Assembly (NCBI RefSeq): GCF_000717345.1
Contig: NZ_JNZA01000049.1
Coordinates: forward strand, 1-40,199
Direction of reading: 5' to 3'
Source of the DNA: Streptomyces lydicus
GTDB taxonomy: Bacteria > Actinomycetota > Actinomycetes > Streptomycetales > Streptomycetaceae
Length of the DNA stretch: 40,199 nt
In this document: positions 8,426 through 17,235 of the stretch, piece after piece
Layout: every line of letters starts with the position of its first letter
How positions within the stretch are numbered: the first letter of the stretch is position 1
Notes under the pieces: generated by a model
Told to the model about the DNA's origin: nothing
The model's database searches: none
Seen by the model: the letters and a program-made list of their open reading frames with translations, nothing else
Made by a program: the position numbers and the translations under genes

Positions 8426-8455
8426 GAGGTCAACGAAAAAGCGAGGTCAACGAAA
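8426..8455. repeat. Two direct 13-bp repeats in the dehydrogenase upstream region
   Basis: GAGGTCAACGAAA occurs at 8426-8438 and again at 8443-8455 (period 17). On the minus strand each copy contains TTGACC, a good -35-like hexamer for the dehydrogenase/thioesterase operon, but neither has a clear -10 at standard spacing. Confidence 0.5.
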
Positions 8456-8466
8456 CCCCGCGCGGG

Positions 8467-9105
8467 CTACGCGCCCGGCGCCCCCGCACCCACCGTCTCC
8501 CCCGCGGCCTCCTCGGCCACCGCGCCGAACGCCCCCAGCGCCAGCCGGTGCAGCAGCTCGGCCATCTCCGTGCGGCCCGGGAGGGAGCCGGGGCGGCCCA
8601 GGTGGGGGGTGGAGTTCAGCAGGCCGAAGACGGCGTGCACCGCGGCGCGGACCCGGGACTCGGAGGGGCCGGGGTGGACCTGGCGGACGACGTCCACCCA
8701 CAGCTCGACGTACTGCCGCTGGAGCTGGCGCACCCGCTTGCGGTCGGCCTCGCGGAGCCGGTCCAGCTCGCGGTCGTGCACGGTGATCAGCGGCCGGTCG
8801 TCCAGGGCGAAGTCGATGTGGCCGTCGATCAGCGCGCGCAGCACCGCCTCGGGATGGTCGCCGCCCTCCGCGACCCGCATCCGGCCGCCGTCCAGCAGCC
8901 GCTCACTGATCCCGACGAGCAGCTCGGCGAGCATCGCGTCCTTGCCGGCGAAGTGCCGGTAGAGGCCGGGGCCGGAGATGCCCACGGCCGCCCCTATCTC
9001 GTCGACGCCGACCCCGTGGAAGCCGCGCTCGGCGAAGAGCCGGGCGGCCTCCTTGAGGATCTGCTCGCGGCGGCTGGTCGGGGCGGATGCCTGCGCATTA
9101 CTCAT
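8467..9105 (-). CDS. TetR-family transcriptional regulator of acyl-CoA metabolism
   Basis: 212 residues. The N-terminal helix-turn-helix is clear: REQILKEAARLFAERGFHGV, then GAAVGISGPGLYRHFAGKDA (roughly residues 13-58). The C-terminal ligand domain is helical without a recognised signature. It sits between a dehydrogenase/thioesterase operon and a divergent branched-chain acyl-CoA operon, so an acyl-CoA effector is likely (inference). Start ATG 9105 has no Shine-Dalgarno; a TACAAT hexamer (minus strand, 9113-9118) lies exactly 7 bases upstream, with TTAACG 18 bases further, giving a probable leaderless transcript. The -35 lies inside the first of two operator-like palindromes, fitting autorepression. 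Confidence 0.88.
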   Translation of the reverse strand: MSNAQASAPTSRREQILKEAARLFAERGFHGVGVDEIGAAVGISGPGLYRHFAGKDAMLAELLVGISERLLDGGRMRVAEGGDHPEAVLRALIDGHIDFALDDRPLITVHDRELDRLREADRKRVRQLQRQYVELWVDVVRQVHPGPSESRVRAAVHAVFGLLNSTPHLGRPGSLPGRTEMAELLHRLALGAFGAVAEEAAGETVGAGAPGA

Positions 9106-9127
9106 GCCGTCGATTGTAGACAGCCGG

Positions 9128-9173
9128 GTTAGTGCTCGTTAACCTGAAGGGAATGAGGTTAACGCCCATTAAC
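9128..9173. promoter_or_regulatory. Paired 16-bp operators in the TetR/leucine-operon intergenic region
   Basis: GTTAGTGCTCGTTAAC at 9128-9143 and GTTAACGCCCATTAAC at 9158-9173 both fit the palindrome GTTAACGnnCGTTAAC (two and one mismatches). They are 30 bp apart start to start, about three helical turns. The first overlaps the TetR promoter; the second is 67 bases upstream of the carboxylase start. They are the best candidates for TetR binding sites controlling both directions. Confidence 0.7.
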
Positions 9174-9239
9174 CCGGATGGCCCGGCAGCCGCCGCTCGC
9201 GGCGCCGGGACAGGCGACCGAGCAAGGGGGCTCGTACAG

Positions 9240-10898
9240 ATGGAGCAGGCACCGGTACTGGGCAGCGACGGGGGTCCCCTCGGGCGAAGTCCCCGGGAGG
9301 ATCCGGCGTCCGACTCCTGGAAGGCCAACGAGGCCGCGCACCGCGAGCTCGCCGCCGAGCTGCGCGAGAAGCTCGCGGCGGCCCGGCTGGGCGGCGGCGA
9401 GAAGGCCAGGGCGCGGCACACCGCCCGCGGCAAGCTGCTGCCCCGCGACCGGGTGGACGCCCTGCTGGACCCCGGCTCGCCCTTCCTGGAGCTGGCCCCG
9501 CTGGCCGCGGACGGCATGTACGACGGGGCCGCGCCGGCCGCCGGGGTCATCGCCGGCATCGGCCGGGTCTCCGGCCGCGAGGTGGTGATCGTGGCCAACG
9601 ACGCCACGGTCAAGGGCGGCACGTACTACCCGATGACGGTCAAGAAGCATCTGCGGGCCCAGGAGATCGCCCTGGAGAACCGCCTGCCGTGCGTGTACCT
9701 CGTCGACTCCGGCGGCGCGTTCCTGCCGATGCAGGACGAGGTCTTCCCCGACCGCGAGCACTTCGGGCGGATCTTCTACAACCAGGCGCGGATGTCCGGC
9801 GCCGGCGTGCCGCAGATCGCCGCCGTGCTCGGCTCGTGCACGGCCGGCGGCGCCTACGTCCCCGCCATGAGCGACGAGGCCGTCATCGTCCGCGACCAGG
9901 GCACGATCTTCCTCGGCGGGCCGCCGCTGGTGAAGGCCGCCACCGGCGAGGTCGTCACCGCCGAGGAGCTGGGCGGCGGCGAGGTGCACGCGAAGACCTC
10001 CGGCGTCACCGACCACCTCGCCGAGGACGACGCCCACGCGCTGCGCATCGTGCGCACCATCGTCTCCACCCTGGGCGACCGCGGCCCGCTGCCCTGGACG
10101 GTGCGGCCCGTCGAGGAGCCCGCGGTCGATCCGGCCGGGCTCTACGGCGTGGTGCCCGCCGACTCCCGTACGCCCTACGACGTGCGCGAGGTGATCGCGC
10201 GGCTCGTGGACGGCTCCCGGTTCGCCGAGTTCAAGGCGGAGTACGGCACGACGCTGGTCACCGGCTTCGCGCACGTCCACGGCCACCCGGTCGGCATCAT
10301 CGCCAACAACGGCATCCTGTTCTCCGAATCCGCCCAGAAGGGCGCGCACTTCATCGAGCTGTGCGACCAGCGGGGCATCCCGCTGCTCTTCCTCCAGAAC
10401 ATCTCCGGCTTCATGGTCGGCCGCTCGTACGAGGCCGGCGGCATCGCCAAGCACGGCGCGAAGATGGTGACGGCGGTGGCCTGCGCCCGCGTCCCCAAGC
10501 TCACTGTCGTCATCGGCGGCTCCTACGGAGCGGGCAACTACTCGATGTGCGGCCGGGCCTACTCCCCGCGCTTCCTGTGGATGTGGCCGAACGCCAAGAT
10601 CTCGGTGATGGGCGGCGAGCAGGCCGCGTCCGTCCTCGCGACCGTCAAGCGCGACCAGATGGAGGCGCGCGGCGAGGAGTGGAGCGCCGAGGAGGAGGCC
10701 GCCTTCAAGGCGCCGGTCCGCGCGCAGTACGACACCCAGGGCAACGCCTACTACGCCACCGCGCGGCTGTGGGACGACGGCGTCATCGACCCGCTGGAGA
10801 CCCGGCAGGTGCTGGGCCTGGCGCTGACCGCCTGCGCCAACGCCCCGCTTCCCCAAAAGGACAGCACGGCGCCCGGCTTCGGCGTCTTCCGGATGTGA
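9240..10898 (+). CDS. Acyl-CoA carboxylase beta (carboxyltransferase) subunit, methylcrotonyl-CoA type
   Basis: 552 residues from ATG 9240, chosen because AAGGGGG at 9225-9231 is well placed and upstream residues are untypical. It transfers CO2 from biotin to an acyl-CoA. N-half: [20 protein letters not shown], then [19 protein letters not shown] and [21 protein letters not shown]-half: [40 protein letters not shown] and [12 protein letters not shown], all typical of methylcrotonyl/geranyl-CoA carboxyltransferases. It is followed at once by the biotin-carrying alpha subunit and HMG-CoA lyase, which points to 3-methylcrotonyl-CoA in leucine and isovalerate breakdown. First gene of the operon, directly behind the operators. 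Confidence 0.92.
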   Translation: MEQAPVLGSDGGPLGRSPREDPASDSWKANEAAHRELAAELREKLAAARLGGGEKARARHTARGKLLPRDRVDALLDPGSPFLELAPLAADGMYDGAAPAAGVIAGIGRVSGREVVIVANDATVKGGTYYPMTVKKHLRAQEIALENRLPCVYLVDSGGAFLPMQDEVFPDREHFGRIFYNQARMSGAGVPQIAAVLGSCTAGGAYVPAMSDEAVIVRDQGTIFLGGPPLVKAATGEVVTAEELGGGEVHAKTSGVTDHLAEDDAHALRIVRTIVSTLGDRGPLPWTVRPVEEPAVDPAGLYGVVPADSRTPYDVREVIARLVDGSRFAEFKAEYGTTLVTGFAHVHGHPVGIIANNGILFSESAQKGAHFIELCDQRGIPLLFLQNISGFMVGRSYEAGGIAKHGAKMVTAVACARVPKLTVVIGGSYGAGNYSMCGRAYSPRFLWMWPNAKISVMGGEQAASVLATVKRDQMEARGEEWSAEEEAAFKAPVRAQYDTQGNAYYATARLWDDGVIDPLETRQVLGLALTACANAPLPQKDSTAPGFGVFRM

Positions 10899-10924
10899 TC
10901 TTCATGAGGGGAATGCCCACAGGA

Positions 10925-12943
10925 ATGTCCACGACGATGTTCGACAGCGTCCTGATCGCCAACCGCGGCGAGATCGCGGTCCGCGTCATCCGTACGCTTC
11001 GCACCCTCGGCATCCGCTCGGTCGCCGTGTACAGCGACGCGGACGCCGGCGCCCGGCACGTCCACGAGGCCGACACGGCCGTACGGATCGGGCCGGCGCC
11101 GGCCGCCGAGAGCTACCTCTCGGTGGAGCGGCTGCTGGACGCGGCCGCGCGGACCGGCGCCCAGGCGGTCCACCCCGGCTACGGCTTCCTCGCCGAGAAC
11201 GCCGCGTTCGCCCGCGCCTGCGCGGACGCCGGGCTGGTCTTCATCGGCCCGTCCGCCGACGCCATCGAGCTGATGGGCGACAAGATCCGCGCCAAGGAGA
11301 CGGTGCACACGGCCGGCGTCCCGGTCGTGCCCGGCTCCTCGGGCAGCGGCCTCGACGACTCCCAACTGGCCGCCGCGGCACGCGAGATCGGCATGCCGGT
11401 GCTGCTGAAGCCGTCCGCGGGCGGCGGCGGCAAGGGCATGCGGCTGGTCCGCGAGGAGGCGCTGCTCGGCGACGAGATCGCCGCGGCGCGCCGGGAGGCC
11501 CGGTCCTCCTTCGGCGACGACACCCTGCTCGTCGAGCGCTGGATCGACCGCCCCCGGCACATCGAGATCCAGGTGCTGGCCGACGGCCACGGCCACGTCA
11601 TCCACCTCGGCGAGCGCGAGTGCTCCCTCCAGCGGCGCCACCAGAAGCTCGTCGAGGAGGCCCCCTCGGTCCTGCTCGACGAGGCCACCCGCGCCGCGAT
11701 GGGTGAGGCGGCCGTGCAGGCCGCCCGCTCCTGCGGCTACCGCGGCGCCGGCACCGTCGAGTTCATCGTCCCCGGCAAGGACCCGTCCTCGTACTACTTC
11801 ATGGAGATGAACACCCGCCTCCAGGTCGAGCACCCGGTCACCGAGCTCGTCACGGGCCTCGACCTGGTCGAGTGGCAGCTGCGGATCGCGGCCGGCGAGC
11901 GCCTGCCGTACGCGCAGGAGGACATCACCCTCAACGGGCACGCCGTCGAGGCGCGGCTGTGCGCCGAGACCGTCTCCGTCAAGGGCGGGGCCCGCGACTT
12001 CCTGCCGACCGGCGGCACGGTGCTGGCACTGCACGAGGCGCAGGGGGACGGGGTCCGCACCGACTCCGGCCTGTCGCAGGGCGTGGAGGTCGGCAGCCGC
12101 TACGACCCGATGCTCGCCAAGGTCATCGCCCACGGCCCGGACCGGGAGAGCGCGCTGCGCCGGCTGCGGGCCGCACTGGCGCAGACGGTCACCCTCGGGG
12201 TGCCCACCAACGCCGGCTTCCTGCGGCGGCTGCTGGCCCACCCGGACGTGGTGTCCGGTGAGCTGGACACCGGCCTGGTGGAGCGGGAGGCGGCCGGGCT
12301 GGTCGACACCGAGGTGCCCGAGGAGGTGTACGCGGCGGCCGCGGCGGTGCGGCAGGCCGCTCTGGAGCCAGCGGCGGACGCCGGCGGCTGGCGCGACCCG
12401 TTCGCCGCGCCCAGCGGCTTCCGGCTCGGCGGTGAGCCGGTCCCGGTCCGCCACTGGCTGCGGGTGCCGGGCCACGACCCGGTGGCGTACGACGTGCTCC
12501 CCGGCTCCCCGGCCGGGCAGGTCGAGGCGGACCGGGTGCGGGTCACCGTGGACGGGGTGACGCACACCTTCCACCGCAGCGGCGACTGGCTCGGCCGGGA
12601 CGGCGACTCCTGGCAGGTCACCGACCACGACCCGGTGGCCGCGGCGCTGCGCGGGGCCGGCCGGGCGCACGGCGCGGAGACCCTGGCCGCGCCGATGCCC
12701 GGCACCGTCACCGTCGTCAAGGTCGCCGTCGGCGACGAGGTGGCCGCCGGGCAGGGCCTGCTGGTGGTGGAGGCGATGAAGATGGAACACGTCATCTCCG
12801 CGCCGCACGCCGGGACCGTCACCGAACTGGACGTCACCGCGGGCGCGACCGTCGCCATGGACCAGATCCTGGCGGTGATCGCCCCGCACGCCGCAGCCGA
12901 CGGGCCGGCGGGGCCCACGGGCGGACAGGAGGGCACCTCATGA
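10925..12943 (+). CDS. Acyl-CoA carboxylase alpha subunit (biotin carboxylase + biotin carrier)
   Basis: 672 residues from ATG 10925. Biotin carboxylase domain at the N-terminus: [19 protein letters not shown], the ATP-grasp Gly-rich loop [46 protein letters not shown] linker region follows, then the biotinyl domain with EAMKMEH; the biotin-accepting Lys is residue 619. It carboxylates biotin with ATP and bicarbonate for the beta subunit. Four in-frame ATGs lie close together (10904, 10913, 10925, 10937); AGGGGA at 10907-10912 makes 10925 reasonable, but 10937 (immediately before [10 protein letters not shown]) is possible. It overlaps the next gene by ATGA, so translation is probably coupled. 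Confidence 0.92.
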   Translation: MSTTMFDSVLIANRGEIAVRVIRTLRTLGIRSVAVYSDADAGARHVHEADTAVRIGPAPAAESYLSVERLLDAAARTGAQAVHPGYGFLAENAAFARACADAGLVFIGPSADAIELMGDKIRAKETVHTAGVPVVPGSSGSGLDDSQLAAAAREIGMPVLLKPSAGGGGKGMRLVREEALLGDEIAAARREARSSFGDDTLLVERWIDRPRHIEIQVLADGHGHVIHLGERECSLQRRHQKLVEEAPSVLLDEATRAAMGEAAVQAARSCGYRGAGTVEFIVPGKDPSSYYFMEMNTRLQVEHPVTELVTGLDLVEWQLRIAAGERLPYAQEDITLNGHAVEARLCAETVSVKGGARDFLPTGGTVLALHEAQGDGVRTDSGLSQGVEVGSRYDPMLAKVIAHGPDRESALRRLRAALAQTVTLGVPTNAGFLRRLLAHPDVVSGELDTGLVEREAAGLVDTEVPEEVYAAAAAVRQAALEPAADAGGWRDPFAAPSGFRLGGEPVPVRHWLRVPGHDPVAYDVLPGSPAGQVEADRVRVTVDGVTHTFHRSGDWLGRDGDSWQVTDHDPVAAALRGAGRAHGAETLAAPMPGTVTVVKVAVGDEVAAGQGLLVVEAMKMEHVISAPHAGTVTELDVTAGATVAMDQILAVIAPHAAADGPAGPTGGQEGTS

Positions 12944-13881
12944 CCACGGCCGGACTCCCCATGCAGGTCCCGGCGGAGGGGCTGCCCACCCGCGTACGCA
13001 TCCATGAGGTCGGCGCGCGCGACGGGCTGCAGAACGAGCAGACCGTCGTGCCGACCGAGGTCAAGGCCGAGTTCGTGCACCGGCTCGCCGACGCGGGCCT
13101 GCCGCTGGTCGAGGCGACCAGCTTCGTGCACCCCAAGTGGGTGCCGCAGCTCGCCGACGCGGAGGAACTGTTCCCGCGGCTGGCCGACCTCGACCCGCAC
13201 CGGCTGCCGGTACTGGTCCCCAACGACCGGGGCCTGGACCGTGCGCTCGCCCTGGGCGCCCGCCGGATCGCGGTGTTCGGCAGCGCCACCGAGTCCTTCG
13301 CCAAGGCCAACCTCAACCGCACGGTCGACGAGGCGCTGGCGATGTTCGCGCCCGTCGTGCGGCGCGCCAAGGACGCCGGGGTGCACGTCCGCGGCTACCT
13401 CTCGATGTGCTTCGGCGACCCGTGGGAGGGCCCGGTGCCCCTGGCGCAGACCGTCCGGGTCTGCCGGACGCTGCTGGACCTGGGCTGCGACGAACTGAGC
13501 CTGGGCGACACCATCGGCGTGGCCACCCCCGGCCACGTCCAGCACCTGCTCGCGGCCCTCAACGAGGCCGGCGTGCCCACCTCGAAGCTCGGCGTCCACT
13601 TCCACGACACCTACGGGCAGGCCCTCGCCAACACCTACGCCGCGCTCCAGCACGGCGTGACCACCGTCGACGCCTCGGCGGGCGGCCTCGGCGGCTGCCC
13701 GTACGCCAAGAGCGCCACCGGCAACCTCGCCACCGAAGACCTCGTGTGGATGCTGCACGGCCTCGGCATCGAGACCGGTGTCGACCTGGACCGGCTGATC
13801 GCCACGAGCGTGTGGATGGCCGACGTCCTGGGCCGGCCGAGCCCCTCGCGCACCCTCCGAGCCCTCTCCCACAAGGAGTGA
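12940..13881 (+). CDS. Hydroxymethylglutaryl-CoA lyase
   Basis: 313 residues. Cleaves HMG-CoA to acetoacetate and acetyl-CoA, the last step of leucine degradation. DRE-TIM family marks: [13 protein letters not shown] (metal Asp) near residue 22, [37 protein letters not shown] (metal His pair) and the family signature [15 protein letters not shown] with the active-site Cys. Its start ATG overlaps the stop of the alpha carboxylase gene by four bases. The presence of this enzyme is the strongest reason to read the operon as leucine/isovalerate catabolism rather than general fatty acid oxidation. Confidence 0.93.
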   Translation: MTTAGLPMQVPAEGLPTRVRIHEVGARDGLQNEQTVVPTEVKAEFVHRLADAGLPLVEATSFVHPKWVPQLADAEELFPRLADLDPHRLPVLVPNDRGLDRALALGARRIAVFGSATESFAKANLNRTVDEALAMFAPVVRRAKDAGVHVRGYLSMCFGDPWEGPVPLAQTVRVCRTLLDLGCDELSLGDTIGVATPGHVQHLLAALNEAGVPTSKLGVHFHDTYGQALANTYAALQHGVTTVDASAGGLGGCPYAKSATGNLATEDLVWMLHGLGIETGVDLDRLIATSVWMADVLGRPSPSRTLRALSHKE

Positions 13882-13886
13882 CCCCC

Positions 13887-15056
13887 ATGTCCCTGGATCA
13901 CCGTCTGCCCGATGAGCTGGAAGAACTCCGGCGTACGGTCGAGGCGTTCGCGCATGACGTCGTCGCACCGAAGATCGGCGAGTACTACGAGCAGCATGCG
14001 TTCCCGTACGAGATCGTGCAGGAGATGGGCCGGATGGGCCTCTTCGGCCTGCCGTTCCCGGAGGAGTACGGCGGGATGGGCGGCGACTACCTCGCCCTCG
14101 GCATCGCCCTGGAGGAACTGGCCCGGGTCGACTCCTCGGTCGCCATCACCCTGGAGGCGGGCGTCTCCCTGGGCGCGATGCCGATCTACCACTTCGGCAC
14201 GGAGGAGCAGAAGCGCGCCTGGCTGCCCAAGCTGTGCAGCGGCGAGATGCTCGGCGCGTTCGGCCTGACCGAGCCGGACGGCGGTTCCGACGCGGGCGCG
14301 ACCCGGACCACCGCGGTGCGGGACGGCGACAGCTGGGTGATCAACGGCAGCAAGTGCTTCATCACCAACTCCGGTACGGACATCACCGGCCTGGTGACGG
14401 TCACCGCCGTCACCGGCCGCAAGGCTGCGACCGACTCCTCTGGCGGCTCCCCGCTGATCTCCTCGATCATCGTGCCGTCCGGCACCCCCGGCTTCACCGT
14501 CGGCGCCCCGTACTCCAAGGTCGGCTGGAACGCCTCCGACACCCGGGAGCTGTCCTTCAGCGACGTACGCGTCCCGGTCGCCAACCTGCTGGGCGAGGAG
14601 GGCCGCGGCTACGCCCAGTTCCTGCGGATCCTCGACGAGGGCCGGATCGCCATCGCGGCGCTGGCCACCGGACTCGCCCAGGGCTGTGTGGACGAGTCGG
14701 TGGCCTACGCCAAGGAGCGGCGGGCCTTCGGGCGGCCGATCGGCGACAACCAGGCGATCCGGTTCAAGCTCGCCGACATGGAGATGCGCGCCCACACCTC
14801 CCGGCTGTCCTGGCGCCACGCCGCCTCGCGGCTGGTGCACGGCGAGCCGTTCAAGAAGGAGGCGGCCCTCGCCAAGCTCTACTCCTCCGAGATCGCGGTG
14901 GACAACGCCCGCGAGGCCACCCAGATCCACGGCGGCTACGGCTTCATGAACGAGTACCCGGTCGCCCGGATGTGGCGCGACGCGAAGATCCTGGAGATCG
15001 GCGAGGGCACCAGCGAGGTCCAGCGGATGCTGATCGCCCGCGAGCTGGGCTTCTAG
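13887..15056 (+). CDS. acdH: Acyl-CoA dehydrogenase AcdH (branched-chain)
   Basis: 389 residues; ATG 13887 has AAGGAG eight bases upstream, and the gene starts five bases after the HMG-CoA lyase stop. Visible family marks: FPEEYGGMGGDYLAL, FGLTEPDGGSDAG, CFITNSGTDITG, QIHGGYGFMNEYPVARMW and EIGEGTSEVQRMLIAREL. The Glu in EGTSE matches the MCAD-type catalytic base, unlike the other dehydrogenase in this window. From memory, AcdH in this position in Streptomyces is needed for branched-chain amino acid catabolism, acting on isovaleryl- or isobutyryl-CoA; that assignment is knowledge, not visible here. Last gene of the operon, ended by a strong hairpin. Confidence 0.9.
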   Translation: MSLDHRLPDELEELRRTVEAFAHDVVAPKIGEYYEQHAFPYEIVQEMGRMGLFGLPFPEEYGGMGGDYLALGIALEELARVDSSVAITLEAGVSLGAMPIYHFGTEEQKRAWLPKLCSGEMLGAFGLTEPDGGSDAGATRTTAVRDGDSWVINGSKCFITNSGTDITGLVTVTAVTGRKAATDSSGGSPLISSIIVPSGTPGFTVGAPYSKVGWNASDTRELSFSDVRVPVANLLGEEGRGYAQFLRILDEGRIAIAALATGLAQGCVDESVAYAKERRAFGRPIGDNQAIRFKLADMEMRAHTSRLSWRHAASRLVHGEPFKKEAALAKLYSSEIAVDNAREATQIHGGYGFMNEYPVARMWRDAKILEIGEGTSEVQRMLIARELGF

Positions 15057-15072
15057 AGCCCCGGACGGATCC

Positions 15073-15098
15073 GGCCGGGCGCCCGTCGGCGCCCGGCC
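15073..15098. terminator. Bidirectional terminator between acdH and hexosaminidase
   Basis: Perfect 11-bp stem GGCCGGGCGCC / GGCGCCCGGCC with a CGTC loop, placed between two convergent stop codons (15056 and 15110). It can act in both directions. Confidence 0.85.
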
Positions 15099-15109
15099 CC
15101 TTCACCCGT

Positions 15110-16708
15110 CTACCGCGCGGGCCAGGGCACCTCCGGGGAGTGGTAGTAGTCGATGCCCAGGGCGTCCCAGCGGGGACCCTGGGCCGCCAGCCGCTCCTTG
15201 TACGCGCCCCAGTCGTGGGTGCCGGCCGGGGACCAGCCGAGCTCCGCGATGCCCGGGAGGCGGGGGAAGGCCATGTACTCGAGGTGCGCGGAGGTCTTGA
15301 GGGTCTCCGTCCACAGGGGTGCCTCGACGCCGAGGACCGAGTCCGCGGGCGCGCCCTGGAGGTAGCTGCCCGGGTCCCAGTCGTAGGAGCGCCGGACGTC
15401 GACGTAGCCGGCCCAGGACAGGCCCAGCGGCGTGTTCTTGTCGTACTTCATGTCGAGGTAGGCGCGGTCGGCGGGCGACAGGATCAGCCGGGTGCCGTTC
15501 CTGGCGGCGTCGGCGACCTGGGCGCGTTCCGCGGCTCCCGTCTTGTCGTAGCCCCAGTACTGGGCGACCGCGTCCTTCGCCGGGTGCGCCCCGGTCAGCT
15601 GGTGCCAGCCGATCACGGTCTTGCCGTACTTGGCGACCACCGGCTGCACCTTGTCCATGAAGGCGACGTAGTCGTCGTGGCTGGTGGAGTGCGCCTCGTC
15701 ACCGCCGATGTGGAGGTAGCGGCCGGGGGTGAGCGCGGCGATCTCGCGGATCACGTCGTCGATGAAGTCGTACGTGACCTTCTTCGGCACGCACAGCGAG
15801 CTGAAGCCGACGCTGGTGCCGGTGTACAGCGGCGGTGCCTGCCCGTTGCAGTTGAGCTCGGCGTAGGAGGCCAGCGCGGCGTTGGTGTGGCCGGGCATGT
15901 CGATCTCGGGGACGACGGTGAGATAGCGGTCCGCGGCGTAGCGGACGATCGCCCGGTAGTCGTCCTTGGTGTAGTAGCCGCCGGGGCCGCCGCCGACCTG
16001 CGTGGAGCCGCCGTACGTCGCCAGCCGCGGCCAGGACTTCAGGGCGATCCGCCAGCCCTGGTCGTCGGAGAGGTGCAGGTGCAGCCGGTTGACCTTGTAC
16101 ATCGCGAGCTCGTCGATGTACCGCTTGACCTGCGCGACGGTGAAGAAGTGCCGGGAGACGTCGAGCATCGCGCCGCGGTGGGCGTAGCGCGGGGTGTCGG
16201 CGATGGTGCCGCCGGCGACGCGCCAGGGGCCCGCCTGCTCGGTGCGCCGCTCGACGGCCGTGGGCAGCAGCTGGCGCAGCGTCTGCACGCCGTGGAAGAG
16301 GCCGGCGGGCCGGGCCGCGCTGATCGTCACCGCGCGGCTGCCGGAGCTGAGCCGGTAGCCCTCCGCGCCCAGTCCCGCGGTGCCGCGCCCGCCGAGCCGC
16401 AGCACGATGCCGTCGCCGTCGCGGGTGGTGACGGGCAGCGCGTAGCCGGTGGAGGGGCGCAGCACGCCGGCCAGGTAGCCGGCGATCCGCCGGGCCTCGG
16501 CCGAGCCGCCGGGGATCCGGATGCCGGTGCGGTCGGTGAGCGTGTAGGGGTCGCCCCCCGGTCGTACGGACGCCGGGGCGGGCACGACCCGGTCGAGGGG
16601 GGCGGTGGCCGCGGCGGCCTGGGCGCGGGGCGCCGCCGGTACGCCGGCGGCCCCCATCCCCGCCGCGGCGACCAGCAGCAGCGAGAACAGCATTCTTCGT
16701 CGTCTCAT
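15110..16708 (-). CDS. Secreted beta-N-acetylhexosaminidase (GH20)
   Basis: 532 residues. Signal peptide: MRRRRM, then a hydrophobic Ala/Leu/Gly stretch and an AQAAAA cleavage region near residue 33. GH20 N-domain to about residue 165, then the TIM barrel: HRGAMLDVSRHFF, NRLHLHLSDDQGWRI, PEIDMPGHTNAAL, and the catalytic Asp337-Glu338 in HIGGDEAHS; near the C-terminus LGVEAPLWTET and the Trp in GWSPAGTHDW. It releases N-acetylglucosamine from chitobiose and other chito-oligomers outside the cell. ATG 16708 is preceded by GAAGGGA. A DasR-like site lies 82 bases upstream, matching the chitin/GlcNAc regulon; GlmS and a chitinase are also in the window. Confidence 0.93.
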   Translation of the reverse strand: MRRRRMLFSLLLVAAAGMGAAGVPAAPRAQAAAATAPLDRVVPAPASVRPGGDPYTLTDRTGIRIPGGSAEARRIAGYLAGVLRPSTGYALPVTTRDGDGIVLRLGGRGTAGLGAEGYRLSSGSRAVTISAARPAGLFHGVQTLRQLLPTAVERRTEQAGPWRVAGGTIADTPRYAHRGAMLDVSRHFFTVAQVKRYIDELAMYKVNRLHLHLSDDQGWRIALKSWPRLATYGGSTQVGGGPGGYYTKDDYRAIVRYAADRYLTVVPEIDMPGHTNAALASYAELNCNGQAPPLYTGTSVGFSSLCVPKKVTYDFIDDVIREIAALTPGRYLHIGGDEAHSTSHDDYVAFMDKVQPVVAKYGKTVIGWHQLTGAHPAKDAVAQYWGYDKTGAAERAQVADAARNGTRLILSPADRAYLDMKYDKNTPLGLSWAGYVDVRRSYDWDPGSYLQGAPADSVLGVEAPLWTETLKTSAHLEYMAFPRLPGIAELGWSPAGTHDWGAYKERLAAQGPRWDALGIDYYHSPEVPWPAR

Positions 16709-16789
16709 CGACGGTCCCTTCGGCGAAGGTCGTACATGGCGTGGAGCGACGGAACGGTGACCATGCGTACCGTGAGCCTGATATCCGGT

Positions 16790-16805
16790 CAAGGTGTAGA
16801 CCACT
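16790..16805. promoter_or_regulatory. DasR-responsive-element-like site
   Basis: The sequence CAAGGTGTAGACCACT matches 12 of 16 positions of the dre palindrome AGTGGTCTAGACCACT (consensus from memory), with the right half perfect. It lies between the divergent hexosaminidase and the small gene at 16886. GntR-type DasR represses GlcNAc and chitin genes in Streptomyces; GlcN-6-P releases it. Confidence 0.65.
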
Positions 16806-16850
16806 TTCCCGCCGCCAAACCGGGTACCTGCCCGATTCCGGGCAGATTTC

Positions 16851-16886
16851 TTGCGAAAGCGGGCGGCGCCCCGCAGTATCGACGGG
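16851..16886 (+). promoter_or_regulatory. Promoter for a leaderless GTG gene
   Basis: TTGCGA at 16851-16856, a 17-base spacer, then CAGTAT at 16874-16879. The expected transcription start falls on or next to GTG 16886, which has no ribosome binding site, so the transcript is probably leaderless. Confidence 0.55.
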
Positions 16887-17176
16887 TGCTCGAACGCCGT
16901 AACCGCAGCGCAGACGCGCCGCATGAAGACCTGGTGGACCACCTGGTGCGCAGCACACCGCTGCAGCGCGGTGAGGCCGCCCGGGTGGTGCTCGACGTGC
17001 TGGCGTACTTCGACGAGACGACGGAGGAATTCGTCCGCCGGCGCCATCGCGAGCTGCAGTCCCTGGGGCTGCGCAACGAGGAGATCTTCGAACGGATCCG
17101 CCACGAGATGCCGCACCGCGCCGTGGCCCCGCCCGATCTCTCGGCTCGCCAGCTGCGCCGCCTCGTCTACGGCTGA
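16886..17176 (+). CDS. Small conserved-looking helical protein upstream of glmS
   Basis: 96 residues, not recognised as a named family. Predicted all-helical and charged: segments such as HEDLVDHLVRSTPLQRGEAA, VVLDVLAYFDETTEEFVRRR and LRNEEIFERIRHEMPHR, ending SARQLRRLVYG. No signal or membrane segment. It is read from GTG 16886 behind a good promoter; the codon pattern and lack of low complexity support a real gene. It ends 59 bases before glmS in the same direction and may be cotranscribed with it. A larger frame open upstream is a shadow through the hexosaminidase gene. The function is unknown. Confidence 0.7.
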   Translation: MLERRNRSADAPHEDLVDHLVRSTPLQRGEAARVVLDVLAYFDETTEEFVRRRHRELQSLGLRNEEIFERIRHEMPHRAVAPPDLSARQLRRLVYG

Positions 17177-17235
17177 CGCCCCGGCAGGGGCCGGTCACCA
17201 CAACCGACACAACATCTTTCTCGGAGGGTCACTGT

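Noticed and set aside
9689..10903. Long plus-strand frame upstream of the carboxylase alpha start, fused in frame to it
   Set aside because: It reads through the beta-subunit gene in another frame and gives Arg-rich nonsense; the alpha subunit starts at the ATG cluster near 10904-10937.
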